From assembly GCA_031082225.1 (NCBI GenBank), contig JAVHLG010000005.1, forward strand, positions 32,119 to 96,118: a DNA stretch of 64,000 nt, written 5' to 3'. The stretch is from Desulfovibrionaceae bacterium (GTDB taxonomy: Bacteria > Desulfobacterota > Desulfovibrionia > Desulfovibrionales > Desulfovibrionaceae). The stretch's first letter is position 1. Every line of letters starts with the position of its first letter. The notes under the pieces are model-generated. The model saw only the letters and a list, made by a program, of their open reading frames with translations, was not told the DNA's origin and made no database searches. Below are positions 11,601 to 19,656 of the stretch, piece after piece. A program made the translations under genes and the position numbers.

Positions 11601-13097
11601 GGTGCGGGGCATGTCGCCCTGGGCGGCGACGGCCAGGCCTCCGGCCGTGACCGACAAGGAGCGAACGGCCACGTCCATGTCCGTGGACAGTCCGGCGTCC
11701 ACGGCCAACACGACGGCATGTCCCGGGAAAAGCGGGCCCCCGGGACCGTTCAGGCCGGTGACCTCCCCGCCTCCCGTAACGCCAAGCCCTGGAAAGACCG
11801 GCCCAAGCTCCGCGACAGGGAGAACATCGAAGGACAAGGCGGCGGACGCCAGGCCCGCCTGGGGGGTCTGCACGTCCTTGGCGTCCAGGGTCAGGCGCGC
11901 CGTGGGCCGGTTCAGGTCGCCTGTGGCCGTCAGCCGGGCCGAAAAGGCCCCGCTGATCGTACCGGTCAGGGGGGTGAGCGGCGCAAGGTTGGGTATGTGC
12001 AGGGCGGCGTCCAGGCCCATGGTTCCGGCGTCCGGGTCGGTCTGCCCCGACAAGTCCAGGCGGGCCGGGCCGACAATGACCCATGAGGGCTCCGCAAAGA
12101 CCGCGTCCGTGCCGAGAACCGTGCCCCCGGCCAGGGAAAAATCGATCCGTTCGGCCAGGGCGGCCGCCTGGGGGGGGAGCATACCCGGAAGCGGCGCGGC
12201 AAAGCCGGTCAGCGCCAGTCTGGCCCTGGCCTTGGGCGTCAGGGGGACGCCCAGGGAGACGTCCGTTTCCAAAAGGGGGCGGTCGGCAAGGCGGGCCGTC
12301 AACCTGCCCGTCCAGTCGGCCAACGGTCCCTCCCCGGCCAGGGCCACGACCAGCGGCCCCCGGCGGCAGTCGGCCCCGGACGGATCAAGGGCCAGGCCCA
12401 GGGGGCCGCCCGGGGCCTCCTCGGCGGCAAGCTCCACGGCCAGTGTCCAGTCGCGGGGATTCGCCGTGACCAAGAGCCGGGCAAAGGCCCTGGGACCGTC
12501 CCGGCGGTCGGCGCGCAAGAGGGCCTGCACCAGCCCGCCGCGTTCGGACATCCGTCCGGCGATGGCGGTTTCCGTGCGTTCGCCCGAAATCGGCGCATCG
12601 AGAATCAGCCGCTCCACGGCCAGCCGCTCCAGCACAACGGGCGGCAGGGACGGCAGCCTCGGCGGCCAGACCATGGGCGTCGGTTCCTCGTCGGGCGGCA
12701 GATCGGGAGGACGCAGCACCCGCACGATGCGGGCCGAAATCTCGGCAATCTCCACCCGGCCCGCGAAAAGCGCCCAGGGCGACCAGTCCAGTCGGGCATC
12801 GGCAACCACAAGCCACGGCCCGGCATGGTCCATCAGGGCCACGGTTCCCACCCGGACGGAAAACGGCAGAAATCCTTCCAGGCCGTCGATTCTGGCCGTC
12901 AGGCCGGGGGCGGCGGCCACGGCCCTCTCCAGCAGGCGGCATAGGGCGGTGCGGCCGGGCCCGGTCTGGATGCCCGCAAAAAACAGCCCGATGACGAGCA
13001 GGACGCCCGCCGCGGCGAAAAGCGCCAGACGCATGGCGCGGCGCACCCGGCTGGACGGGGCGGCAGGGGTTTGGTCCGGGCGGGGGGACTCTCTCAT
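8637..13097 (-). CDS. tamB: translocation and assembly module protein TamB
   Basis: A giant (about 1486 residues) inner-membrane-anchored periplasmic protein. One N-terminal transmembrane segment (LALFAAAGVLLVIGLFF) is followed by a very long beta-rich, repetitive body of glycine/alanine/leucine strands. It ends in the DUF490 C-terminal domain with the family-typical ending NISLESKVG...VGVNWKWDY. TamB bridges the envelope and, with TamA, helps insert certain outer-membrane proteins and move phospholipids. ATG 13097 has AAGGA about 10 bases upstream; a TTG at 13133 is an alternative. tamA lies 186 bases upstream on the same strand, so the pair probably forms one operon. Confidence 0.93.
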   Translation of the reverse strand: MRESPRPDQTPAAPSSRVRRAMRLALFAAAGVLLVIGLFFAGIQTGPGRTALCRLLERAVAAAPGLTARIDGLEGFLPFSVRVGTVALMDHAGPWLVVADARLDWSPWALFAGRVEIAEISARIVRVLRPPDLPPDEEPTPMVWPPRLPSLPPVVLERLAVERLILDAPISGERTETAIAGRMSERGGLVQALLRADRRDGPRAFARLLVTANPRDWTLAVELAAEEAPGGPLGLALDPSGADCRRGPLVVALAGEGPLADWTGRLTARLADRPLLETDVSLGVPLTPKARARLALTGFAAPLPGMLPPQAAALAERIDFSLAGGTVLGTDAVFAEPSWVIVGPARLDLSGQTDPDAGTMGLDAALHIPNLAPLTPLTGTISGAFSARLTATGDLNRPTARLTLDAKDVQTPQAGLASAALSFDVLPVAELGPVFPGLGVTGGGEVTGLNGPGGPLFPGHAVVLAVDAGLSTDMDVAVRSLSVTAGGLAVAAQGDMPRTRPMQAACRITLADLGELATGLGLPLSGAFRADAKVDGQPDGQGLGLELSGGLTGLAAASGEPAAALITHLLGPSPTFSAKARIKGQRITVPELGLSGKNLRLTAEARADLTERTMASTTTLNLPDLNALSAVAGRPLRGEAGLVATLSGRLDSPDAAADIRLSGLRIGDMSAASADIRLSASDLTGQLRGRLAATAVVSGERLGLEAEVAMPPGQVEVGGLTLSGPGAKVTGQARLALDTGLISGNLSGSSADLGRLGAMLGSPLSGSFALDARFAEQGGGQGVTASLTGKGLGLPGAFVSSLSLSAELADVLRSPRGKLSLAASGAKAPGATVSSLNVAASGRDGKGMDFSIQSVAALDAVGPVRCDMAGRVAPGPDGLNLDLTRLAAKVADMPVTLSQKAALVLAGDRLSVTGLRLGLGKALLAADGGYDAQKADLKVTVTDVSLLDLAAFGAPGMTGTARAEARVTGSGARPEASLRLTAQGIGMPGGQGGQKGKTPSLAVDVTAAVGQGGMQATLAASGLGKAPLSARLALPARFSLTPFAFETPPDGALSGNVTADVELADFAALLAQANTRATGRLTADMAASGTLSAPVVSGKAGLSGGTVENADTGMRLKDLHLAVEAAGRQIRLVELSARDYGKGTMRVSGQADLSPGEGFSLDGAAMFDALTVADMELAKAALSGEVTASGRGSALAVTGKFFVGPAQVNIPSRLPPEVTQVAVVEINNPATPTKADKRKAAAPDTASDISLDVTVGVGNGVYVRGMGLESEWQGEVSVRGTAAAPHVTGGVHTLQGGGVEFFGRRLELVKGQVSFSGGTPPDPELNVEASIATSDATCGVLVTGSASAPKITLTSDPPLPRDEILARILFGRSAGTITAFQGLQMAQAGAALMSGGGTSLDLLSRTRRLAGLDELDFVPGQGGLESTRLRAAKYLAKGVKVTVDQGAAADSGSVSVEVDITPNISLESKVGADSNQGVGVNWKWDY

Positions 13098-13283
13098 GCG
13101 GGGCTTTCCTTGTCCTCGTTGGTCGTCCGCCAACTGCGTCGGCTGGTGGACTTGATGGCGCAGAGTGCAATCATCTTTCTATTATATGAATATGCGCGGG
13201 CATTGTGTGAAGGTGACGCAAGGGGTCGGCGTCGGCCGTGGCAGGCGGTCAGGGGACAGGGTTTTGCGCCAACGTCCCGGTGG

Positions 13284-15164
13284 TCAGAAGGCCTGCCCGA
13301 TGCTGATGTAGAACTGCCCCACGTCGTCGATGTTCTCACGGCGATTGAGCGGCGTAGCCACGTCCACCCGGAGCGGACCGATGGGGGTGTAGACCCGCAG
13401 TCCAAGGCCCGCGCCGAAACGCAGGGTCTCCTCATAGGGCGGCAAGGCGTCGGCAAAGGCCGTGCCGCCGTCCAGAAAGGGCACGACCCCCACGTATTCG
13501 GAGAGCCTGACCCGCAGTTCCGAGGAAAAGGTGAACACGGACCGACCGCCTGTCGGGGTCTTGCTGCGTAGCGGCCCCACGGTCTGGTAGGGATAGCCCC
13601 GGATGGAGCCGCCGCCGCCGGCAAAAAAGCGCAGATCCGAGGGCAACTCCTCCATGGCCGCCCCGATGTCCGCGCCCAGATAGCCCCGGTTGGCGAAGAT
13701 GACGTCCGGCGAGTCGAAAAGCCGCCAGTAGAAGGCCGCGTTGACCTCAGGCCGCACAAAGCCCGACTGGCCGCCCAACCCGGCATAGGGGGCCAACGAC
13801 AGGCTGGTCAGGAACCCCTTTTGCGGATCCAGGGGGTCGTCGCGGGAATCATAGGCCATCTCCATGGGAACAAAGACGAAATGGTAGTCCTTGCCGGACT
13901 CCCAGGGGCGGCTTTTGTCCTCGGTGACCACGGACAGACGGTATCCCACCCCGGCGGCGGCCGAAAGATGCTCCCCGAACTCCCGGCGCAAAAGGGACGT
14001 GGCCGTGAAATTCTCGCCGACATACGCCTCCAGTTCCTCGTTGGCGTAACGCATCTTGGAGGTCAGCTTCTGGCGGGGATGCCACAAGGCCGGAAGCTCG
14101 AACTGGGCTTCGCCGTACTGGCGGATGAGCGAGGCCCCGGCGGACAGGGACAGCCTCTCCCCCTGCCCGAAGAGGTTGCGGTGTTCCCATCCCAGGCTGA
14201 ACCCCGGGCCCTCGTCGCTTTTGTAGTCCACCCCGCCCTTGAAGGTGCGGTGCTTGCGCTCCAGAAGCCGCAGGACCATGGTGATGCGGTCCTTGGCGTC
14301 GAGTTCCCGGCCTGGCTGGGCCTCAATGCTGGAAAAAAGCCCCAGGGCCGTCAGGCGGGTGCGCAACTGCTCCACCAGGCGGATGTCGTAGGGCTGGCCG
14401 ACGCGCCAGGGAATCTCGCGACGGACCACCGCCGGGCTGACGTCGGTCAGGCCCTCGATGTCGGTTTCCCCGAATGCGGCGTCCGGCCCCGGGTCCACCC
14501 GCCACAGCACCGTGACCGCATGGGCGGCGAAATCCGCCGTGACCGTGCGGTCGGCGATCTCCGGAAAGGGACGGCCCTTTTCCTGAAAGCGGCGCAGCAG
14601 GGTCTCCTGGGCGGTCAGGACGGCCTTTGCGGAAAAGGGGGCGTTGACGTCCAGTCCGAGGTCTTTTGGAGACGGAAAATCCACCGTGCGGGTTTCTTCG
14701 CCCTCGGGAAGGGCGAAGCGGACCTCGCGCAATACGAAGGCCTCCCCCAGATCGACCTGAAAGACCACCTTCACCGGCGTCGCCTGCTGGTCCACGTCCA
14801 CAACGGTCGTGGCGGCGAAGTACCCACGGGAGTTGAAGACGTCCTTCAAGGCGGAAAGATCGGATTCGGCCCGGGTCTTGAGCAAAAAAATCGACGGCGA
14901 CGGGGTGTCCTGGGATTGCCGGGTTCCGGACACCTCTTGCAGGAGGGACAGCAGCTCGGAGTCGGCCACGCCCTGAATGTCCACGACATAGGAAACGCCC
15001 GCTGCTGGTTCGTCCTCTCCGGCGGCGAAGCCTGCCGGGACGGACAGAAACAACAGGGCGACCACAAATCCCAATACCCTGAATACGCTGGATACGCTGG
15101 GAAACGGACAAAAACGAAACCGCCCGTGCCCGACGGACCTCCTCCCCGTGCTTGTCCTCGGCAC
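13284..15164 (-). CDS. tamA: outer-membrane assembly protein TamA (BamA/Omp85 family)
   Basis: A 626-residue Omp85-family protein: signal peptide (hydrophobic VLGFVVALLFLSVPAGFAAG), periplasmic POTRA-like domains (roughly residues 50-300) and a C-terminal 16-strand barrel domain with FFAGGGGSIRGYPYQ, the characteristic lid-loop VRGF/Y-type motif, near the end. It ends in phenylalanine, as outer-membrane barrels do. A GTG at 15164 is chosen as start because GGAGGAGG (complement of 15173-15180) lies 8 bases upstream. A longer frame from ATG 15431 would add about 90 uncharacteristic residues. Together with tamB downstream it forms the TAM complex. Confidence 0.92.
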   Translation of the reverse strand: MPRTSTGRRSVGHGRFRFCPFPSVSSVFRVLGFVVALLFLSVPAGFAAGEDEPAAGVSYVVDIQGVADSELLSLLQEVSGTRQSQDTPSPSIFLLKTRAESDLSALKDVFNSRGYFAATTVVDVDQQATPVKVVFQVDLGEAFVLREVRFALPEGEETRTVDFPSPKDLGLDVNAPFSAKAVLTAQETLLRRFQEKGRPFPEIADRTVTADFAAHAVTVLWRVDPGPDAAFGETDIEGLTDVSPAVVRREIPWRVGQPYDIRLVEQLRTRLTALGLFSSIEAQPGRELDAKDRITMVLRLLERKHRTFKGGVDYKSDEGPGFSLGWEHRNLFGQGERLSLSAGASLIRQYGEAQFELPALWHPRQKLTSKMRYANEELEAYVGENFTATSLLRREFGEHLSAAAGVGYRLSVVTEDKSRPWESGKDYHFVFVPMEMAYDSRDDPLDPQKGFLTSLSLAPYAGLGGQSGFVRPEVNAAFYWRLFDSPDVIFANRGYLGADIGAAMEELPSDLRFFAGGGGSIRGYPYQTVGPLRSKTPTGGRSVFTFSSELRVRLSEYVGVVPFLDGGTAFADALPPYEETLRFGAGLGLRVYTPIGPLRVDVATPLNRRENIDDVGQFYISIGQAF

Positions 15165-15543
15165 TGAAAAAGCCTCCTCCGGAACCGGGGCGGATGCCGC
15201 ACGCGCCCGGGATGTTTTCCGGTTTCTCCCCGCGTTCCTGATACCATCGTCCCCGCCGGGGGCAAAGTCCTTTTTGCCTGGTGCGGCAATGAACCAAAAA
15301 CGGCCGGGAAGCGAAAATATGTCTTTTTTATGAAGAATGGATACGATAGCGTCTTTGGCACAGAAGCTGCGCCAGGGACTGCTAGATTTTCTCCTGCGCC
15401 CGGCGTATGGGCGTTTGGAGACGGAACCCACAGGGACTCCGGCCCGGCGTCAGCGTGGGGTTCCGGACGCAATCACGGCGGATCAGCAAGCCTTTTTTCG
15501 CACGAACCTGGGCTCAAACACATGGGAGCGGAGCCAAACAACC
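15165..15543. other. divergent spacer between tamA and cheV
   Basis: A 379-base spacer. It holds the tamA ribosome-binding site and the sigma-54-like element at 15355-15371. Frames crossing it show no protein-like content, and I see no RNA gene. Confidence 0.45.
15355..15371 (+). promoter_or_regulatory. possible sigma-54 promoter of cheV
   Basis: TTGGCAC (15355-15361) followed by CTGCG reproduces the -24 element exactly, and the GG (15357-58) to GC (15369-70) spacing is the required 12. The -12 element is imperfect (CTGCG against TTGCW). It lies about 175 bases before cheV. Confidence 0.4.
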
Positions 15544-16530
15544 ATGTCGCAAACCAATATTTTGCTTGAAGCCGGAACCAATGAATTCGAAATCATCGAA
15601 TTCTACATAGATGAACAGCCTCAGGGGGACGAAAAACCCTACCGGGCCTATTTCGGCGTCAACGTGGCCAAGGTGTTGGAGATCATCCGCCTGCCCACGG
15701 TCACGGAGATGCCCCACATGCCGCACCCAAGCATCATCGGCACGTTCAATCTCCGTTCCCGGGTCATCCCCCTCATCGACCTGAGCCTGTGGCTGGGCAA
15801 GCCCATGGCCCGCAACGGCTCCACCAAGGTCATCGTGGCCGAGTTCAACAAGGTGGTGAACGCCTTCATGGTTTCCGGCGTCACCCGCATCCACCGCAAA
15901 AGCTGGAACGACGTGGAGCCGCCAACCGGCTACACCGCGCAGTTTGCGGCCCGCAACTTCACGGGCGTGGTCAAGTTCGAGGACCGCATCCTGCTGCTTC
16001 TGGACATGGAGCAGATCATCTGGGACTTAAACCCCGCCCTGGCCATCCGCATGGACCGCACCGGACGCCAGGACGGCGTGGTGGACTGCAAGCACTACAA
16101 GACCCTGGTGGTCGACGACTCCAACTCCATCCGCAAACTCATCGTCACCTATCTGGAAAAAGACGGCTTCTCCGTGGAGCAGGACATCAACGGCCAAAAC
16201 GCCTGGGACCGGCTTCAGGAGTGGAAACGTCTGGCGACGGAACAGGACGTGCCGCTCTCCACATACGTGGATCTGGTGGTCACGGACCTGGAGATGCCGG
16301 CCATGGACGGCCACAACCTGTGCAAGCGGATCAAGGACGACCCGGTGCTCAAGCCCCTGCCGGTGATCCTTTTCTCCTCGCTGATCAACCACCAGCTCTA
16401 CCACAAGGGCATCTCCGTGGGCGCCGACGACCAGGTGACCAAGCCCGAGATCGCCACCCTGGCCGACCGGGCCAAAAAGCTCATCGAAGGCGACCTGGAG
16501 GGCATCCCGAAACGGATACTGACCGAATAG
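15544..16530 (+). CDS. cheV: chemotaxis coupling protein CheV (CheW-receiver fusion)
   Basis: A 328-residue protein with an N-terminal CheW-like domain (about 1-170; FNLRSRVIPLIDL is typical) and a C-terminal response-regulator receiver domain (about 185-310). Receiver residues visible are Asp191/Asp192 in VVDDS, the phospho-acceptor Asp248 in VTDLEMP, and Lys300. CheV links chemoreceptors to the CheA kinase and tunes signalling through phosphorylation. The start is ATG 15544, where the CheW domain begins. It is a stand-alone gene with its own terminator. No other chemotaxis genes are nearby, consistent with CheV paralogues scattered in desulfovibrios (inference). Confidence 0.92.
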   Translation: MSQTNILLEAGTNEFEIIEFYIDEQPQGDEKPYRAYFGVNVAKVLEIIRLPTVTEMPHMPHPSIIGTFNLRSRVIPLIDLSLWLGKPMARNGSTKVIVAEFNKVVNAFMVSGVTRIHRKSWNDVEPPTGYTAQFAARNFTGVVKFEDRILLLLDMEQIIWDLNPALAIRMDRTGRQDGVVDCKHYKTLVVDDSNSIRKLIVTYLEKDGFSVEQDINGQNAWDRLQEWKRLATEQDVPLSTYVDLVVTDLEMPAMDGHNLCKRIKDDPVLKPLPVILFSSLINHQLYHKGISVGADDQVTKPEIATLADRAKKLIEGDLEGIPKRILTE

Positions 16531-16550
16531 CCGCCCCCCCCTTTCTCCAC

Positions 16551-16598
16551 CAAGAACAACAGCCGCCCGGCGACATCGCCGAGCGGCTGTTGTTCTTG
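16551..16598 (+). terminator. strong intrinsic terminator of cheV
   Basis: A perfect 16-bp stem (16551-16566 with 16583-16598, arm CAAGAACAACAGCCGC) with a 16-base loop follows the cheV stop by 20 bases. Confidence 0.85.
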
Positions 16599-16649
16599 TA
16601 TCCCATTTTTCATATTCATTAACTATGCAATCTCCGCGGTCATCATGCC

Positions 16650-16672
16650 GTATATCTAAAATGTATATCTAA
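16650..16672. repeat. tandem GTATATCTAA direct repeats in an AT-rich leader
   Basis: GTATATCTAA occurs at 16650-16659 and 16663-16672 (13-base period). It lies in the AT-rich 293-base region between the cheV terminator and the Lol-like operon, an untypical base composition for this window. It may be a regulator binding site for that operon. I found no convincing -35/-10 pair beside it. Confidence 0.4.
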
Positions 16673-16891
16673 TCGCTATAGTACATTTTCTATGCATCAG
16701 AAACATTTTGTCTGTATAAATACTATCCAAGATGGTGAACCAGATAATGAATTATTCAAGTATGCCGGAAAATTCTCCCTGGAATGTTCTTTGCTTGATC
16801 CTCCCCGGTTTCCTAGGCATTATCAGTGTCACTCGTCATGTTCAATGCATCGTACGACCTTTCACAGCCCGGAAAGGAGATGGAAGTCCAT

Positions 16892-17602
16892 ATGTCCCTC
16901 ATAGAACTCACAGCTCTTTCCAAAACGTATCATACGGGCCAGATGGACCATCCTGCCCTTGAGGGCATAACCATGGCCATCGAACCGGCCCGGCTGGTCA
17001 CCTTCGTCGGCCCCTCGGGCAGCGGAAAAACAACCCTGCTCAACATCATCGGCTGTATGGACAAACCCACATCCGGCGAAGTCCGGGTGGCGGGAACACG
17101 CACGGATACCCTGAACCGCCGTCAGGCCGCCGCCTTTCGGGGCGGGCACCTGGGATTCATTTTTCAGTCCTTCAACCTCATCCCCGTGCTTTCCGTGTAT
17201 GAAAATGTGGAATATCCGCTGCTCATGATCTCTCCCACCCCGGCCCCCGAAAGAAAAGAGCGCGTCCTGCGGGTTCTTGAGGCCGTCGGCATGACCGACC
17301 ATAAAGATAAACGTCCCGATCAGGTTTCCGGGGGCCAGAAACAACGCGTCGCCGTGGCCCGGGCCCTGGTGACCAACCCCCAGGTCGTCCTGGCCGACGA
17401 ACCCACCGCAAACCTCGACCAGAAAACCGCACAGAGGATCATTGCCCTCATGCGGCAGATGCGGGACGCCTTCGGGACGACCTTTATCTTCTCCACCCAC
17501 GACCCCCGCATCGTCGAACACGCCGACGAGATCCACACCCTGGAGGACGGTCGTCTCGTGAAGGACAACCACGACATTACGGGAGGCGCGGCCCATGCGT
17601 AG
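16892..17602 (+). CDS. ABC transporter ATP-binding protein, LolD/MacB type
   Basis: A 236-residue nucleotide-binding subunit with Walker A GPSGSGKTT, signature SGGQKQRVAVARAL, Walker B VVLADEPTANLD and switch histidine in STHDPR. This is the LolD/MacB/FtsE-like subfamily, which powers extraction or mechanotransmission rather than import. The start at 16892 is preferred over 16880 because AAGGAG at 16874-16879 abuts the earlier ATG. It is the first gene of a four-gene operon and overlaps the permease gene by 8 bases. It supplies ATP-driven force to that permease. The substrate is unknown. Confidence 0.9.
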   Translation: MSLIELTALSKTYHTGQMDHPALEGITMAIEPARLVTFVGPSGSGKTTLLNIIGCMDKPTSGEVRVAGTRTDTLNRRQAAAFRGGHLGFIFQSFNLIPVLSVYENVEYPLLMISPTPAPERKERVLRVLEAVGMTDHKDKRPDQVSGGQKQRVAVARALVTNPQVVLADEPTANLDQKTAQRIIALMRQMRDAFGTTFIFSTHDPRIVEHADEIHTLEDGRLVKDNHDITGGAAHA

Positions 17603-18848
17603 CATCTTCAAAATCGCCTTCCGGAACATGACCCGGTACAAACGCCGGACCATCCTGACCTCCCTGCTCATCATTCTCGGCGTGACCATGGTGGTGCTCT
17701 TTTCCGGGCTGGCCGGGTCGGTCAAGTCCATGATGATCGGCCTCATCACCGATTCCAACCTCGGGCATCTGCAAATCCACAAACGCGGCTACGTTTCCTC
17801 CATCGACACCCTGCCGCTGAATCTGAACATGAACGCCAAGGGGTACGACAACGCTACGGCTGCCCTGGAACGCACGGCTGGGGTCGAATCCTTTGCCCCG
17901 CGCCTCAAACTCGGGGCGGTGCTCAGCAACTTCGTGGAGTCCACCAACGTCCGGCTGACCGCCGTCGATCCGGCCAAGGAGCCTCTCGTCTGCCCGGGAC
18001 TCGCGTCACGGCTGGTAGGCGAACCCGGGGGAATCACGGGCTCCTTGCTCGAACCGGGCCAGATCATCATTCCCCAGAAGGTGGCCAACGGCATCGGCAT
18101 CAAGCCGGGCGACACCGTGGTCCTGGTGGCCACCAACCGGGACGGCTCGGTGAACGGGATGCAGTTTACCGTATCGCGGCTCATCGAGGACATCATGGGG
18201 CCGTCCGGCAAGGACGCCTACATGCACATCGACGACGCCCGGTCCCTGCTGCGCACGGAAAAGGGGGAGGTCTCGGAGATCGTCCTCAGGCTTACCCCGG
18301 AGGCCGATTTGAAGCATGTTGCGAAGCAGATTGAAAACGGGCTCGGGGAGTTCAAAAACAAGCAGGACAAACCCGCCTTCGAGGTCCACTCCTGGGCGGA
18401 CCTGTCCCCCTTCGCCAACATCGCCAACATGATCGACCTGCTGATCATCACCGTAAAAATCGTCATGATCGCCATTGTGCTCATCAGCGTGCTCAATGTC
18501 ATGCTCATGTCGGTCTTCGAACGCATCCGGGAGATCGGCACGATTGCGGCCATGGGAACCCCGCCCGTAAAAATCCTGGCCCTGTTCGTGGCCGAGGGCT
18601 TCTGCCTTGGCCTTCTGGGGACGGCGACCGGCATCGTTGTCGGCGTTGCGGGACTGCTCGGCATCAAGGCGTCGCATGTCACCTTTTCCTTCGGTCGCAT
18701 GGACAATCTGCTCCTGCGCCCGGACATCAATCTGACGGAACTGGCGATCATCGCCGCCATGGTTTTGGCCGCTTCAGCCCTGGCCGCCCTGCAGCCCGCC
18801 TGGAAGGCCAGCCGCATGGAGCCGGTGGACGCCCTGGGACACGTCTAA
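17595..18848 (+). CDS. ABC transporter permease, LolC/LolE-like (FtsX/MacB fold)
   Basis: A 417-residue inner-membrane protein with the LolCE/MacB layout: one N-terminal transmembrane helix (about 20-42), a large periplasmic domain (about 45-270) and three C-terminal helices. Between the second and third helices lies the typical cytoplasmic segment FERIREIGTIAAMG, which contacts the ATPase. It probably extracts a lipoprotein or lipid from the inner membrane and hands it to a periplasmic carrier. The gene overlaps its ATPase and is followed 17 bases later by a LolA-like gene, which supports that role. It could be a duplicated, specialised Lol system rather than the housekeeping one. Confidence 0.88.
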   Translation: MRSIFKIAFRNMTRYKRRTILTSLLIILGVTMVVLFSGLAGSVKSMMIGLITDSNLGHLQIHKRGYVSSIDTLPLNLNMNAKGYDNATAALERTAGVESFAPRLKLGAVLSNFVESTNVRLTAVDPAKEPLVCPGLASRLVGEPGGITGSLLEPGQIIIPQKVANGIGIKPGDTVVLVATNRDGSVNGMQFTVSRLIEDIMGPSGKDAYMHIDDARSLLRTEKGEVSEIVLRLTPEADLKHVAKQIENGLGEFKNKQDKPAFEVHSWADLSPFANIANMIDLLIITVKIVMIAIVLISVLNVMLMSVFERIREIGTIAAMGTPPVKILALFVAEGFCLGLLGTATGIVVGVAGLLGIKASHVTFSFGRMDNLLLRPDINLTELAIIAAMVLAASALAALQPAWKASRMEPVDALGHV

Positions 18849-18865
18849 CGCAAAGGATATACGTC

Positions 18866-19609
18866 ATGCGCATCGTCATAACGTTGATTTTGGGCATATG
18901 CTGTCTGACGCTGCTTTCCCCATCCGCGCACGCCCTGGACGGAAACCAGCTTCTGGAGGAGATTGACCGGAATCTTGCACCTGTCAGCTACGAGATGTTC
19001 CGCAAATTGATAAATATCGAGCCCGATGGCTCCAAGCGTGAATATACCCTGTACACGATCAAAAAGGACCAGGACAAGATCATCTCCATATTCCTTGCCC
19101 CGGCCAGTGAAAAAGGACGTTCCACGCTGCGTCTGGCCGAGAACATGTGGCTGCACATCCCCAACGTCGGCAAGCCCGTGCGCATCACCAGCCTGCAATC
19201 GGTCATCGGCGGCATATTCAACAACTCCGACATCATGGGGCTCGATTTCAGCGTGGAATACAACGTGGAACGGATGGAGGACGCTGGCGAGGCGCACATG
19301 CTCTTTCTCAAGGCCAAATCGGATGTGGTGGCCTATGACCGGCTGGAGATGCGCGTGGACAAAAAGAGTCTGGTTCCCGTGGAGATCAAGTGTCTGGCGG
19401 CCTCAGGCATGCTCATCAAGACCCTCTATTTCAAGGAAATCACCGATTTCGGGGAAGGGCTGGTCCGTCCGGCGGTCATTGAAACCGATAGCCCCCTGAA
19501 CAAAGGCTACAAATCTCTCATGGTGTTTGCGAAGGTGAAAAAGCGTGAATTCCCGGACGAGATCTTCACCCTGAACTATCTTCCCCGGGCCGAATCCCTG
19601 CGTCAGTAA
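18866..19609 (+). CDS. periplasmic outer-membrane lipoprotein-sorting (LolA-like) protein
   Basis: A 247-residue exported protein: signal peptide (1-23, ending SAHA) and an open beta-barrel LolA/LolB-like fold. Markers include repeated antiparallel strands and the segment FLAPASEKGRSTLRL followed by ENMWLHIPNVGKPVRI, common in the outer-membrane lipoprotein-sorting protein family (PF17131-like). It would ferry a hydrophobic cargo across the periplasm from the permease encoded upstream to the barrel protein encoded downstream. The family call rests on motif memory; the cargo cannot be read from sequence. Confidence 0.8.
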   Translation: MRIVITLILGICCLTLLSPSAHALDGNQLLEEIDRNLAPVSYEMFRKLINIEPDGSKREYTLYTIKKDQDKIISIFLAPASEKGRSTLRLAENMWLHIPNVGKPVRITSLQSVIGGIFNNSDIMGLDFSVEYNVERMEDAGEAHMLFLKAKSDVVAYDRLEMRVDKKSLVPVEIKCLAASGMLIKTLYFKEITDFGEGLVRPAVIETDSPLNKGYKSLMVFAKVKKREFPDEIFTLNYLPRAESLRQ

Positions 19610-19656
19610 GCAGCATGGGCAAGTGTGCGTCGTCATCTGTCGTGCGGAGGCATTGC

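Noticed and set aside
10336..13155. Very long plus-strand frame antisense to tamB
   Set aside because: Arg/Ser/Pro-rich and low complexity; tamB on the other strand has the anchor, body and C-terminal family ending.
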